Assembly (NCBI GenBank): GCA_016933335.1
Contig: JAFGBD010000031.1
Span: forward strand, 1-57,499
From: Bacteroidales bacterium
Lineage (GTDB): Bacteria; Bacteroidota; Bacteroidia; Bacteroidales; UBA10428
Direction of reading: 5' to 3'
Length of the DNA: 57,499 nucleotides
This document shows, piece by piece, positions 28,524-37,557 of this stretch. How positions within the stretch are numbered: the first letter of the stretch is position 1; each line of letters opens with the position of its first letter. A model generated the notes under the pieces. That model ran no database searches. It was given only the letters and a program-made list of their open reading frames with translations, and was not told the origin of the DNA. The position numbers were made by a program, and so were the translations under genes.

Positions 28524-28955
28524 ATGAAAACAAAAACAATTATAAAGACGGGATTGATGGCTTTGCTGGCTTCAGGAATGATTATTTCATGTAAACAAAG
28601 TAAGAATCCCGGCACAATCAGATCAAAACTGGACCGGTCTGTTGAATCGGTCCAGGACGATTTTATTAAAGAAATGGCTGAACTGAAAAATGAGGTTGAG
28701 TATGTCATTGCAGATTTTAATAATAAAACTTATCAGATAAAGACTGAAGCATTGAAGAGCAGACAAAATATTGATGAAGAGATAAAAGGCAGGATAATAG
28801 ATATTGAAATGCAGGTTTTGCAGCTTGAAGACAGGCTGGAGGATATTCATAACCAGTCCAGGGCATCATGGTCTGATTTCAGCAAGTCAGTAAAAAATGA
28901 GCTGACTGACATGAAAAAGAACATTGACAGTCTGTACCGAAAGAATTCAGGCTGA
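28524..28955 (+). CDS. Small lipoprotein with helical/coiled-coil body
   Basis: Not recognised as a named family. It is 143 residues with a lipoprotein signal (MALLASGMIISC, lipid Cys23). The mature part is almost wholly charged helix with heptad-like spacing (residues 35-138), lacks cysteine and has two Trp/Tyr-poor halves. It stands alone: mutS is divergent 287 bases upstream and yccF converges 63 bases downstream. A TATATTTG box at 28308-28315 is about 200 bases upstream. By shape it could be a periplasmic stalk or stress lipoprotein, but function is unknown. Confidence 0.75.
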   Translation: MKTKTIIKTGLMALLASGMIISCKQSKNPGTIRSKLDRSVESVQDDFIKEMAELKNEVEYVIADFNNKTYQIKTEALKSRQNIDEEIKGRIIDIEMQVLQLEDRLEDIHNQSRASWSDFSKSVKNELTDMKKNIDSLYRKNSG

Positions 28956-28956
28956 A

Positions 28957-29020
28957 GGGCTCTCCGGCGACCATTTTCTGAGAGTCCTTCTATCCTGGTA
29001 TGTGAATGGCCGGAAGGACT
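28957..29020. other. Two mutually exclusive inverted repeats between convergent genes
   Basis: GGGCTCTC (28957-28964) can pair with GAGAGTCC (28980-28987, one G-T pair), and AGTCCTTC (28983-28990) can pair with GAAGGACT (29013-29020). The two stems share AGTCC and cannot form together. No T tract follows on either strand, so a normal intrinsic terminator is not shown. The second stem runs into the yccF stop codon. Confidence 0.4.
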
Positions 29021-29390
29021 AAACCAAATCTTTTCCAAAAGGCGATAATGCAAGCGACACAAGTTTCATATGCTGTAATGCGAAAGGTATTCCTATGATT
29101 GTTATTGCGCAGAGAAATGCAAAAACAACATGGGTTAATGCAATCCAGATACCTCCGAAAAGCAGCCATACAACATTGAGAAATATATAAAGACAGCCGG
29201 CAGATCTTTCTGTACTTCTGACGATCCTGCCAAAGGGAGCAAGGGCAAGTATGGCCAGCTTAAATTTTTCAATGCCAAAGGGAATGCCTATAATGGTAAG
29301 GCAGAGGGCAAAACCACCAATGATATACCCGAGAAAGAGAAACAATCCGCCACCCAGGAAAATCCACAGAATGTTACCCAGCAGACTCAT
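29019..29390 (-). CDS. YccF domain inner-membrane protein
   Basis: Small membrane protein of 123 residues made of two similar halves, each with one or two hydrophobic helices followed by a conserved TIIGIPFG/TIIGIPFA motif (residues about 32-39 and 95-102), the YccF repeat signature. Function is unknown; members are found widely in bacteria. It is the only gene on its strand here, convergent with the small lipoprotein and divergent from the TIGR02757 gene. Confidence 0.9.
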   Translation of the reverse strand: MSLLGNILWIFLGGGLFLFLGYIIGGFALCLTIIGIPFGIEKFKLAILALAPFGRIVRSTERSAGCLYIFLNVVWLLFGGIWIALTHVVFAFLCAITIIGIPFALQHMKLVSLALSPFGKDLV

Positions 29391-29459
29391 TTTTGATGTT
29401 TAATGGTCAAATAAATGGCTTTTTTATGATATTACCAAAACAATTTCATTTTTGATCCA

Positions 29460-29467
29460 TAGCTTTG
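29460..29467 (+). promoter_or_regulatory. Probable -7 promoter box for the TIGR02757-trmN6 pair
   Basis: TAGCTTTG fits TAnnTTTG and lies 24 bases before the ATG at 29492. No -33 TTTG is seen at the correct distance. Confidence 0.45.
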
Positions 29468-29491
29468 CAAATAATGCAAAAATTGTAATGC

Positions 29492-30259
29492 ATGGATAAA
29501 CAATTTCTCAGGGAATTCCTGGAGGAAAAATATATGAAGTATAATCATACGGATTTTATTTCTGCTGATCCGTTGCAGGTCCCGCACATGTTTACCGATC
29601 CATGCGATATTGAAATTGCTGCATTTCTAACCGCTTCCATTGCCTGGGGTCAAAGGGCTGTTATTATCAAAAATGCACATCTGCTGATGAATTTAATGGA
29701 AAACAGGCCGATGGAATTTATCTTGAATGCAGATGAATCAGATTTTAATCATCTCAGTGAATTTAAGCACCGTACTTTCAATGGCTCAGATACCATATAC
29801 TTTGCCAGGTCACTCAGGAATATCTATTCGAATTACGGGGGATTGAAGGAGATTTTTGAGCATCACTACCTTTCAACAGGCAGCGTTAAAGAAACCATTA
29901 TCCGGTTCAGGAAAGTGTTTACCGGACTCTCAATTCCTGGCAGAACACAAAAGCACATTGCAGATATTGAAAAGAATGCTGCAGGTAAAAGACTTAATCT
30001 TTTTATCAGGTGGATGGTCAGAAAAGACAAAAGGGGAGTGGATTTTGGAATCTGGGATCAGATACCTGCATCAGCCCTCTTTATCCCGCTTGATATCCAT
30101 ACAGGCGCTGTGGCAAGAAAGCTCGGATTGCTCATCCGTAAACAAAATGACTGGCAGGCAGTGGAAGAACTAACCTGCAGGCTCAGGGAATTTGATCCTG
30201 AGGATCCTGTCAAATATGATTTTGCACTTTTTGGCCTGGGTATTTTTGAAGATTTTTAA
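29492..30259 (+). CDS. TIGR02757 family protein
   Basis: Conserved protein of 255 residues, recognised from the family pattern: CDIEIAAFLTASIAWGQRAVI near the N-terminus, RTFNGSDTIYFARSLRNIY, the loop KRLNLFIRWMVRKDKRGVD, IPLDIHTGAVARKLGLL, and the C-terminal DPVKYDFALFGLGI. The role is not established; the helical layout is reminiscent of HhH-GPD DNA glycosylases, which is only a resemblance. It has no signal peptide. The tRNA methyltransferase starts 13 bases after it, so the two are probably co-transcribed. Confidence 0.9.
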   Translation: MDKQFLREFLEEKYMKYNHTDFISADPLQVPHMFTDPCDIEIAAFLTASIAWGQRAVIIKNAHLLMNLMENRPMEFILNADESDFNHLSEFKHRTFNGSDTIYFARSLRNIYSNYGGLKEIFEHHYLSTGSVKETIIRFRKVFTGLSIPGRTQKHIADIEKNAAGKRLNLFIRWMVRKDKRGVDFGIWDQIPASALFIPLDIHTGAVARKLGLLIRKQNDWQAVEELTCRLREFDPEDPVKYDFALFGLGIFEDF

Positions 30260-30272
30260 CATTGAATATTAT

Positions 30273-30986
30273 ATGCCGAATACTTACTTTCAATTCAAAC
30301 AGTTTACCATATACCATGACAAGTGTGCCATGAAGGTTGGCACAGATGGAGTGCTGCTGGGAGCCTGGGCAAATGTTGATAAAGCACCTGACATCCTGGA
30401 TGTCGGAACAGGTACGGGTTTGATTGCCATCATGCTTGCCCAGAGATGCGGGGCTAAGATAGACGCGGTAGAAATAGATGAAAATGCATTTAACCAGGCC
30501 GGTGAAAATATTTCTGCATGTCCCTGGCATCAGAGGATCAGACTGATTAAATCATCGTTTCAGGATTATTCGGCAAAATGTGATAAAGCCTATGATCTGG
30601 TTGTGTCTAACCCGCCTTATTTCAGGAATCAGTTCCGTCCTCCTGAAAGATCAAGGGCAATGGCCCGTCATGATGATGCATTATCATTGAAGGATTTATT
30701 GTTTTATGCCTGTCTGATACTCAAACCCGAAGGAATTATTTCGATTGTTCTTCCTGTTGACATGTTGGATAAATACAGATGCTGGTTGCTTCAAAACAAG
30801 CTTCATATCAGAAGAATGTTATATGTAATGCCTTTCCCGGGAAGACCGGTAAAGAGGATTCTTGCGGAGGCAGGAAGAGAAAGGAAGGCTGTTGAAGAAG
30901 AACATCTTGCCATTGAATCAGGTAAAAGGCATCATTACACACAGCAGTATATCGAACTTACCAGGGCGTTTTACCTTGCCTTTTAG
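30273..30986 (+). CDS. trmN6: tRNA1(Val) (adenine37-N6)-methyltransferase-like protein
   Basis: Class I SAM-dependent methyltransferase of 237 residues of the YfiC/TrmN6 family, which methylates A37 of tRNA-Val in E. coli. The start at 30273 (MPNTYFQFKQFTIYHDKC) is chosen because an upstream in-frame start would overlap the previous gene and add 27 unrelated hydrophobic residues. Motifs: FKQFTIYHDKCAMKVGTDGV, the SAM loop LDVGTGTGLIAIMLAQ, acidic VEIDENA and catalytic VSNPPYF. The C-terminal part is full length. Confidence 0.92.
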   Translation: MPNTYFQFKQFTIYHDKCAMKVGTDGVLLGAWANVDKAPDILDVGTGTGLIAIMLAQRCGAKIDAVEIDENAFNQAGENISACPWHQRIRLIKSSFQDYSAKCDKAYDLVVSNPPYFRNQFRPPERSRAMARHDDALSLKDLLFYACLILKPEGIISIVLPVDMLDKYRCWLLQNKLHIRRMLYVMPFPGRPVKRILAEAGRERKAVEEEHLAIESGKRHHYTQQYIELTRAFYLAF

Positions 30987-31162
30987 GTTGATTCTGTCCT
31001 ACCAAATATTTTTGTCTGACGAACGTTAAATTATTGTTCCTATGCCTTCTGCCTCATCATTTGAGTTTTTAAAAAATGTTAAAACGCAGGTACCGGCAGC
31101 AACTTTTGCACAGAATTTGCATCGTATTATATAGTAGATCAATAACATTTGTAACTTAAAAA

Positions 31163-34100
31163 ATGTCAGTTATGAAAACAAGAATTTTATTACAGGCCGT
31201 GAAATATGCCGGACTGGTAAAATCCCTGGCATTTTTTACTTCGGGGATTTTATTGAGTTTATATTCTGAAGCACAATATTTTGGAAGAAATAAACCGGGA
31301 TACCATGTTTTCAGGTATGATATCCTCCGCACTCCGAATTTTGATATTTACCATAATTTCAGGAACGATACACTGGTTGATGAAATAGCCAGGATGAGTG
31401 AATACTGGTATAAAGTGCATTCCACGGTATTTGCAGACACTCTTAGAAACAGGAATCCGCTTCTGTTATATGAGAATCATGCTGATTTCCAGCAGACAAA
31501 TGTATCAGACGACATCATTGATGTGGGTACGGGAGGTTTTACCGAAGGACTGAAAAACAGGATTGTTATGCCGGTTTCGTTTACATACAGCCAGACAAAC
31601 CATGTACTGGGTCACGAACTGGTTCATGCTTTCCAGTTCAATATGATTTCAGCTGACTCCATTTCACTCCGTGATTTCAGCAATGTACCATTGTGGATGA
31701 TAGAAGGTCTAGCGGAATACATGTCAATCGGGAGTGTGGATCCCCAGACTGCAATATGGCTGCGTGATGATATTCTGCACAAGGAATTCCCTTCAATTGA
31801 CGATCTCAATAAAAAACCGCAGTATAATCCTTACAGATACGGGCAGGCTTTCTGGACGTTTACTGCACGTACCTGGGGTGATACCGTCATAGCACCCCTG
31901 ATGAAAGAAAGTGCCAGAATGGGCTATAAGGCAGCATTCGATTCAATACTGGGCGTGGATGTGAAAACCTTTTCAGGAATGTGGAAAGCCGCAACAGAAA
32001 CACACCTTAAAAATCTGATGAAAGATACGGTGGAAGTATTAACAGGCAGACGGGCATTTTCCGGAAGGAATACCGGTGATTACAACATATCTCCGGTGCT
32101 AAGTCCGGATGGCAAATACCTGGCCTTTATTTCTGAAAAAGATGTTTTCACAATGGATCTATATCTTGCTGATGTCGGGAAGGGCAGGATTATTTCAAAA
32201 CTTTCAAGTACAGTAAGGAATGACGAGATTGACGGGTTTAATTTTATCGAATCTTCCGGAAGCTGGTCACCCGATAGCAGGAAATTTGTATATGTGGCAT
32301 TTATCAAGGGAGAGAACAGGCTTGTCATCATTGATGTAAAAAAGGATAAAATAATTGATGAAATCAGCATTCCGGGTGTCAAAGCTTTAAGCAATCCTGC
32401 ATGGTCACCTGACGGGAAATATATTGTTTTCACAGGGACCAGCAACGGTATTAGTAACCTTTATTTATACAATTATCATACGGAGGAATCCAGGCAGCTT
32501 ACATTTGACAAATATGCATACATACATCCCTCATGGTCGCCTGATGGTGAATACCTGTTATTCTCAACTGATAAACATATCCTTGAAGGAAGAAAGACGT
32601 ATGTCAGTCATGCATATGATTTGGCCACCCTTCACCTGAAGACGGGTGAAATTATAACTTACCAGGTCTTCCCGGGTGCCGGCAACCTGAATCCATTGTT
32701 TTCCAATGACGGTAAATCTGTTTATTTCCTTTCCGACCGGGATGGTTACAGGAATCTGTACAGATATTCCATTGAGGAGAACAGTGTTTATCAGCTTACC
32801 CGTTATCTGACAGGAATAACTGGTATCACACTGCTTTCGCAGGCAATTAGTCTGTCTGACAAGGATCAGCTTGTATATACGTATTATACAGACAACAAAT
32901 ACAGATTATATATTGCCAGCCTTGATGATTTTAAAGAGGAGCCGGTGAATCCTTACCTGCTGAACTATGAAGCAGCAACACTGCCCCCTGCAAAAAGAGC
33001 GGGCTTGAATATTGTTGATTACATGCTGCTGCATCAGCCTGAGCTGGTAAATAGTACAGAAGGAAAATTCAAACCGGTGCCTTACCGGCCAAAATTAAAG
33101 CTTGACTATATTTCAAATACATCGGTCGGGGTTGCTGCAGGCAGGCTGGGGACAGGTATGGCCGGCAGCGTAAGTGCTATTTTCAGTGATATGGTAGGTG
33201 ATAACCGGGTTTATGCCAACCTTGCGCTGAATGGAGAGATATATGACTTTGGCGGTCAGGTTGCCTTTCTGAATGAAAAAAAACGTATCAAATGGGGGAC
33301 AGCTGTCTCGCATATTCCGTATCGGTATGGCAACATTTCACTCGTAAGGGATTCACTGGATATTAACGGTGAGATGACCCCGGTTAACAACTATATTACC
33401 GACATTATCAGGTTAATTGAAACAAACTTGTCGGTATTTGCCTATTACCCGGTTTCCATCACACGGCGTTTTGAATCAGGATTATCCGTTTCGAGATACA
33501 GTTACAGGATAGACCGGTTTAATACCTATTACGATGATTCCGGATTTGGTATTGGTCAGACCCGTGAGAAACTTGACGCTCCTGACGGTTTTAATCTGAT
33601 ACAAGCTGATGTTGCATATGTTTATGATAACTCATTTTTTGGAGTTACCGCACCCATGCAGGGAGCAAGATCAAGATACCAGGTTCTGGCAACCATGGGT
33701 GATTATAACTATATTACCACCTTGCTGGATTACCGGAAATACTTTTTTGTAAAGCCGGTAACCTTTGCTTTCAGGTTTTATAATTATAACAGGTTTGGAC
33801 AGGATGTCGAAAGCGGGAGGATTGCACCTCTTTATCTCGGATATCCATACCTGATAAGGGGTTATGATGGCACATCCGTAAGAGAAGACTACCTTTCGGG
33901 ATTAACCGTTAACCATTTAACAGGTTCAAGGCTCCTGGTAACCAATGCAGAAATCAGGATACCCCTGACAGGTCCCGGGAAACTCTCGCTGATAAAATCA
34001 AGGTATTTATTTACGGATTTAGCCTTCTTTCTGGACGGCGGACTGGTCTGGGACCCGGAACATCACCCTGATCTGAAGTGGCAGGTAACATCTTCAGATG

Positions 34101-34246
34101 ACAGGATACCTCTGTTCAGCGCTGGATTATCATTAAGGTTAAATCTTTTTGGTTATATGGTTGTCGAGCCATATTATGCCGTTCCGTTTCAGGACGGAGG
34201 ATTTAAAAATGCATCATTTGGAATCAATTTTATTCCCGGATGGTAA
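31163..34246 (+). CDS. Gluzincin-type protease, TolB-like propeller and outer-membrane barrel in one protein
   Basis: A 1027-residue envelope protein. A signal peptide (SLAFFTSGILLSLYSEAQ) is followed by a metalloprotease-like domain (about residues 40-290) with HELVH (His151, Glu152, His155) and a downstream EGLAEYMS that supplies a third zinc ligand in gluzincins. Residues 300-590 hold about five PD40/TolB propeller repeats (ISPVLSPDGKYLAFIS, SWSPDGEYLLFSTD). The C-terminal 370 residues are beta-strand rich, with BamA/Omp85-like features (LGYPYLIRGYDG, ELRIPL-type strand NAEIRIPLTGPG, and a final strand ending in aromatic Trp). Related Bacteroidota proteins are known, function open. A second start at Met4 is possible. 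Confidence 0.82.
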   Translation: MSVMKTRILLQAVKYAGLVKSLAFFTSGILLSLYSEAQYFGRNKPGYHVFRYDILRTPNFDIYHNFRNDTLVDEIARMSEYWYKVHSTVFADTLRNRNPLLLYENHADFQQTNVSDDIIDVGTGGFTEGLKNRIVMPVSFTYSQTNHVLGHELVHAFQFNMISADSISLRDFSNVPLWMIEGLAEYMSIGSVDPQTAIWLRDDILHKEFPSIDDLNKKPQYNPYRYGQAFWTFTARTWGDTVIAPLMKESARMGYKAAFDSILGVDVKTFSGMWKAATETHLKNLMKDTVEVLTGRRAFSGRNTGDYNISPVLSPDGKYLAFISEKDVFTMDLYLADVGKGRIISKLSSTVRNDEIDGFNFIESSGSWSPDSRKFVYVAFIKGENRLVIIDVKKDKIIDEISIPGVKALSNPAWSPDGKYIVFTGTSNGISNLYLYNYHTEESRQLTFDKYAYIHPSWSPDGEYLLFSTDKHILEGRKTYVSHAYDLATLHLKTGEIITYQVFPGAGNLNPLFSNDGKSVYFLSDRDGYRNLYRYSIEENSVYQLTRYLTGITGITLLSQAISLSDKDQLVYTYYTDNKYRLYIASLDDFKEEPVNPYLLNYEAATLPPAKRAGLNIVDYMLLHQPELVNSTEGKFKPVPYRPKLKLDYISNTSVGVAAGRLGTGMAGSVSAIFSDMVGDNRVYANLALNGEIYDFGGQVAFLNEKKRIKWGTAVSHIPYRYGNISLVRDSLDINGEMTPVNNYITDIIRLIETNLSVFAYYPVSITRRFESGLSVSRYSYRIDRFNTYYDDSGFGIGQTREKLDAPDGFNLIQADVAYVYDNSFFGVTAPMQGARSRYQVLATMGDYNYITTLLDYRKYFFVKPVTFAFRFYNYNRFGQDVESGRIAPLYLGYPYLIRGYDGTSVREDYLSGLTVNHLTGSRLLVTNAEIRIPLTGPGKLSLIKSRYLFTDLAFFLDGGLVWDPEHHPDLKWQVTSSDDRIPLFSAGLSLRLNLFGYMVVEPYYAVPFQDGGFKNASFGINFIPGW

Positions 34247-34339
34247 GCAGATACAGCATACATCTGATCGTTAACCTGTTGCAGTTTTCTAATTTTTAAC
34301 CTGATTTTTTACTATTTTTATCCTCTTCTGATAAATATC

Positions 34340-35035
34340 ATGAAGAGGATTATTATTTTGATATTTAACGCTGCTATGACAGCTGCAGTGTTTTCCCAGC
34401 GTATCCCTGAAGGATATATTCTTCAGTATCAGCAGGACTTTTCAGGAAAGAATCCCATCAATGACTTCCGGTCTGATAGTTTTCAACCGTGGAAGATCGG
34501 TTCGGGAAACGGGAATAAATACCTCGAATTCAGTCATAGTATTGATTCCACAGAATATTCTCATTTAAATATTTGCCTGGTTAAAGATTATATTTTCGGA
34601 GATTTTATCATTGAGGCTGATCTGATGAATCCAGTTGCAACAGACGGATCAGATTTCTGGTTCCTCTTCGGGATTAAAGATTCGTTGAAATATTACTGTG
34701 TGGATGTTTCATCAACAGATAACCAGCAAAGCAAGGGTTTATTCGTTGTAGAAGATGACCGGCCACTAAAGATACCCTGCATCCGATACGGGAATATAAG
34801 ATGGGATCAGGGGAAATGGCATAAAGTCAGGATAGAAAGAGATATTGTTGATACCTCGGTAAGGATTTTCTTTGATGATATGAACAGACCTTTTCTGGAA
34901 ACAAAGGACAGGACCTTCATTATGGGCTATATTGGTTTCGGATCAGGTGCAGGCAAATGGAGAATAGACAATATTAAAATCTGGTCACAGACCTCTATTC
35001 CTGAACCGGCCGGATTCCTGAGAGAGAAGCTTTAA
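34340..35035 (+). CDS. Secreted lectin-fold (concanavalin-like/DUF1080-like) protein
   Basis: Protein of 231 residues with a signal peptide (IILIFNAAMTAAVFSQ). The mature part has the strand pattern of LamG/DUF1080-type jelly-roll domains: YLEFSHS, GDFIIEADLMNP, DFWFLFGIKDSLKYYCVDV, KWHKVRIERDIVDTSVRIFFDD and YIGFGSGAGKWRIDNIKIW. Such domains bind carbohydrate or act as lyases; no catalytic residues can be named. It lies 93 bases after the protease-barrel gene, possibly co-transcribed, and converges with the DUF3857 gene. Confidence 0.7.
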   Translation: MKRIIILIFNAAMTAAVFSQRIPEGYILQYQQDFSGKNPINDFRSDSFQPWKIGSGNGNKYLEFSHSIDSTEYSHLNICLVKDYIFGDFIIEADLMNPVATDGSDFWFLFGIKDSLKYYCVDVSSTDNQQSKGLFVVEDDRPLKIPCIRYGNIRWDQGKWHKVRIERDIVDTSVRIFFDDMNRPFLETKDRTFIMGYIGFGSGAGKWRIDNIKIWSQTSIPEPAGFLREKL

Positions 35036-35111
35036 CAGGGATACCGTTCAGACTGTGCGGATCACGGGCAATGGTATTCTGCAATCAGGCTTGTATTCAA
35101 CGGAGACATGT

Positions 35112-36614
35112 CTATATGGGATTGATATCAATCCATCCGAAATCATCCTTATTAACACGCCAGCCTGTCGTATGCAAATCGTTATCCGGCAGTTCGTGAT
35201 AAGGCTTGTTTTTTGTAATGGCATCCAGCAGAAACATTTCATCATTCAGGAAGACCACTGCAATCACATGATTGAACTGATGCTGAACAGGATATATTGT
35301 CTCCGGCTGTCCCAGATTGCTGGTCCGAATAAGCACCGGATCAGCATCAAATCCGGCTCTTCTCAGAAGATTGATCAGAATCAGATTCATCTCTCCGCTT
35401 GATGCTTCATCATTTTCGGGTATACGGTTTAAATCACGATTGGCATAAATCTGATACCGGCCGTTCCAGGTAAAAGATTTCTGTACGTATTTGAAAATAG
35501 CTTCCATTTTGGAAACACTGCCTGTATCAGAAGCCGGAATCTTCTGGAAGGCCGGGCCGGCGGATAAGTATTTGATCAATTGTCTTCCGAACCTTTCATT
35601 CTCAAGAAGTTTTTCATTGAATTCACTCCATGTGTCCAGCCGGTATTGTACATAACCCCTCTTTTCGTTTGAAGACAGCCATTCCCTCCTTGATCTGGTT
35701 TCATAATCCTCGATGGCTGTCATGATCAGGGGCCGGTAGAACCATGGAAGATGACCGGACGATTCAAACAAATCAAATCTCAATCTGGGATAATAGTCTT
35801 TAACCGTCACATAGCCTGCTACATCTGAAACGCCCGGGATATTTCTCATCACAATTTTTTTCTTCATGTCATTCAGAACGAATACTTTATAATTCCCGGA
35901 TGAAGACTGGTACAACAGATGATCGTTTTTTGACAGTTGAACCCTTCTTTTAATTCTGTTTGCATTATACAACCACTGAAGATTCCTGGCATATTTTAGT
36001 TGCTGATCTTCGGATAAAAACTCTCCCCTCTGATAAGTAACCAGGTAGAAAAATGGGGAAGGGACTTCAAATCTGATCTCACTCCAGAGTGTAGGTATTT
36101 CGGACTGAAAATACCAGTCGTCCAGTTTTACAAAATCCAGTGAAGCAATTTCATAATAATATTCAATGATGGAGCCGGGCATGACATCCTGAAGGTCGAG
36201 CACCAGCAATTTCGTATCGTTGCCGGAGGAGATTGACCTGGCATCTTTCAGGTGATATTGCATTTTAATGATGCTGCCATTCTGATATTGATAAACATTT
36301 GCTTTAAATACCATGATGTCATCATGGCTCTCTTTATCATTGTAAGGAATTTCAATCCTGCTGAATTTCAGTCCTTCCTGATGATTGATTTTGATTCTTT
36401 TATGATGGGAATACATGGTTCTGTTGGTAATTCTGATATTACCATAATCGCACAGAATGATGGCCGGAGGAGAGGAGTCGCCACGAAAGGAGTTTATCTC
36501 AAATTCAGATTTACTGACCTTGCCCCATTTGATGGGTTCTTTACCGGTGAATCCAAAAGATTTTATCAGGATAAATGACAAAAATGCAACAAGGATTATT
36601 TTTCTCGTGCGCAT
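35112..36614 (-). CDS. DUF3857/transglutaminase-like protein, C-terminally short
   Basis: Exported protein of 500 residues. I use Met20 of the open frame (36614), which gives a clean signal peptide (MRTRKIILVAFLSFILIKSF). DUF3857 covers about residues 40-290; a transglutaminase-like core follows (about 340-500; IFKYVQKSFTWNGRY, NLILINLLRRAGFDADPVLI, HVIAVVFLNDEMFLLDA). The core's usual Cys position is Ser/Gly here (EASSGEMNL), as in many Bacteroidota members, so protease or transglutaminase activity is doubtful. It stops at WIDINPI, where relatives run on for another domain of over 100 residues, suggesting loss of the C-terminal domain. Confidence 0.82.
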   Translation of the reverse strand: MRTRKIILVAFLSFILIKSFGFTGKEPIKWGKVSKSEFEINSFRGDSSPPAIILCDYGNIRITNRTMYSHHKRIKINHQEGLKFSRIEIPYNDKESHDDIMVFKANVYQYQNGSIIKMQYHLKDARSISSGNDTKLLVLDLQDVMPGSIIEYYYEIASLDFVKLDDWYFQSEIPTLWSEIRFEVPSPFFYLVTYQRGEFLSEDQQLKYARNLQWLYNANRIKRRVQLSKNDHLLYQSSSGNYKVFVLNDMKKKIVMRNIPGVSDVAGYVTVKDYYPRLRFDLFESSGHLPWFYRPLIMTAIEDYETRSRREWLSSNEKRGYVQYRLDTWSEFNEKLLENERFGRQLIKYLSAGPAFQKIPASDTGSVSKMEAIFKYVQKSFTWNGRYQIYANRDLNRIPENDEASSGEMNLILINLLRRAGFDADPVLIRTSNLGQPETIYPVQHQFNHVIAVVFLNDEMFLLDAITKNKPYHELPDNDLHTTGWRVNKDDFGWIDINPI

Positions 36615-36732
36615 ATATTTAATATTAGTTATTCGCTTCGCTTCATTTGTAATGATGATTATCATGCACAATTATTATGCCATAACTTATTAAAACTTTT
36701 CAAATATACGACGCATCAATTGCATATTTTTT

Positions 36733-36740
36733 TATTTTTG
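36733..36740 (+). promoter_or_regulatory. Probable -7 promoter box for the YkuD_2 gene
   Basis: TATTTTTG fits TAnnTTTG and lies 39 bases before the ATG at 36780, in the divergent region shared with the DUF3857 gene. Confidence 0.45.
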
Positions 36741-36779
36741 CCATGAACCTTTTGCAAACCAACTGCTGTAATAACAAAG

Positions 36780-37520
36780 ATGAACCTGAAACTCAGACTA
36801 TTCCTGCTTCCCGTTATTATGCTTTTCTATACTGTACCCGGTGATCTGAAATCTTCAATTAAGAATAACAATACATCGTTTGAACCAGCAGGAGAATCTG
36901 ATTATTTAAAAGTATACGATCAGCTTCATGACAACGAATTAAGTTTCGAAGGGATGAAGCTTGCCATGGCTGGTTTTGAAAAAATCATAGAAGAATACCC
37001 GGATTTGAATAAAAACCTGCTGACAATTATTGATTATTCCAGACCTTCAACAGCAAAGAGACTTTTCGTTATTGATCTAACAAAAAATGCAGTTATTTTT
37101 AAATCTTATGTCGCCCATGGGAAAAACTCCGGACTGAATCATGCCGAATCTTTCTCCAATCGTATCCGTTCATATGAAAGCAGCCTTGGTTTTTTCATTA
37201 CCGGTAATACTTATTACGGGAAGCATGGTTATTCACTGAGGTTAAAAGGTCTTGAAGAAGAGATCAATGATAATGCTTTTAAAAGGGCGATCGTCATGCA
37301 TGCGGCAGTTTATGTGAGTGAAGATTTTATAAAAGTAAACGGAAGGCTGGGAAGGAGTTATGGTTGTCCGGCAGTGCCTGTTGAAGGTCATCAATACCTC
37401 ATTGATCTTATCAAGAATAACACATGCTTGTTTGCTTATTACCCTGACAACGAATATTTGTCTGTTTCAAAATATTTAAAACAATTCCCGGCAAGATCTC
37501 TCACCGGGAATGGAATATGA
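36780..37520 (+). CDS. Murein L,D-transpeptidase, YkuD_2 type
   Basis: Exported protein of 246 residues with a signal peptide (LRLFLLPVIMLFYTVPGD). The family pattern is clear: LTIIDYSRPSTAKRLFVIDL, YVAHGKNSG, the GNTYYGKHGYSLRLKGLE segment, IVMHAAVYVSEDF and the catalytic motif GRSYGCPAVP with Cys196. L,D-transpeptidases form 3-3 (DAP-DAP) cross-links or attach proteins to diaminopimelate, though the activity of this subfamily is less well defined. It ends 37 bases before the stop of a second, unrelated-subfamily L,D-transpeptidase on the other strand. Confidence 0.9.
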   Translation: MNLKLRLFLLPVIMLFYTVPGDLKSSIKNNNTSFEPAGESDYLKVYDQLHDNELSFEGMKLAMAGFEKIIEEYPDLNKNLLTIIDYSRPSTAKRLFVIDLTKNAVIFKSYVAHGKNSGLNHAESFSNRIRSYESSLGFFITGNTYYGKHGYSLRLKGLEEEINDNAFKRAIVMHAAVYVSEDFIKVNGRLGRSYGCPAVPVEGHQYLIDLIKNNTCLFAYYPDNEYLSVSKYLKQFPARSLTGNGI

Positions 37521-37557
37521 AGAGCTTCAGATGTTACGGGCTGAGCCGGATATTTCT

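Noticed and set aside
35048..35245. A minus-strand frame at the DUF3857 3' end as a frameshifted continuation of that protein
   Set aside because: It lies in a different frame and mostly overlaps the DUF3857 coding sequence; its few residues beyond the stop do not resemble the family's C-terminal domain.
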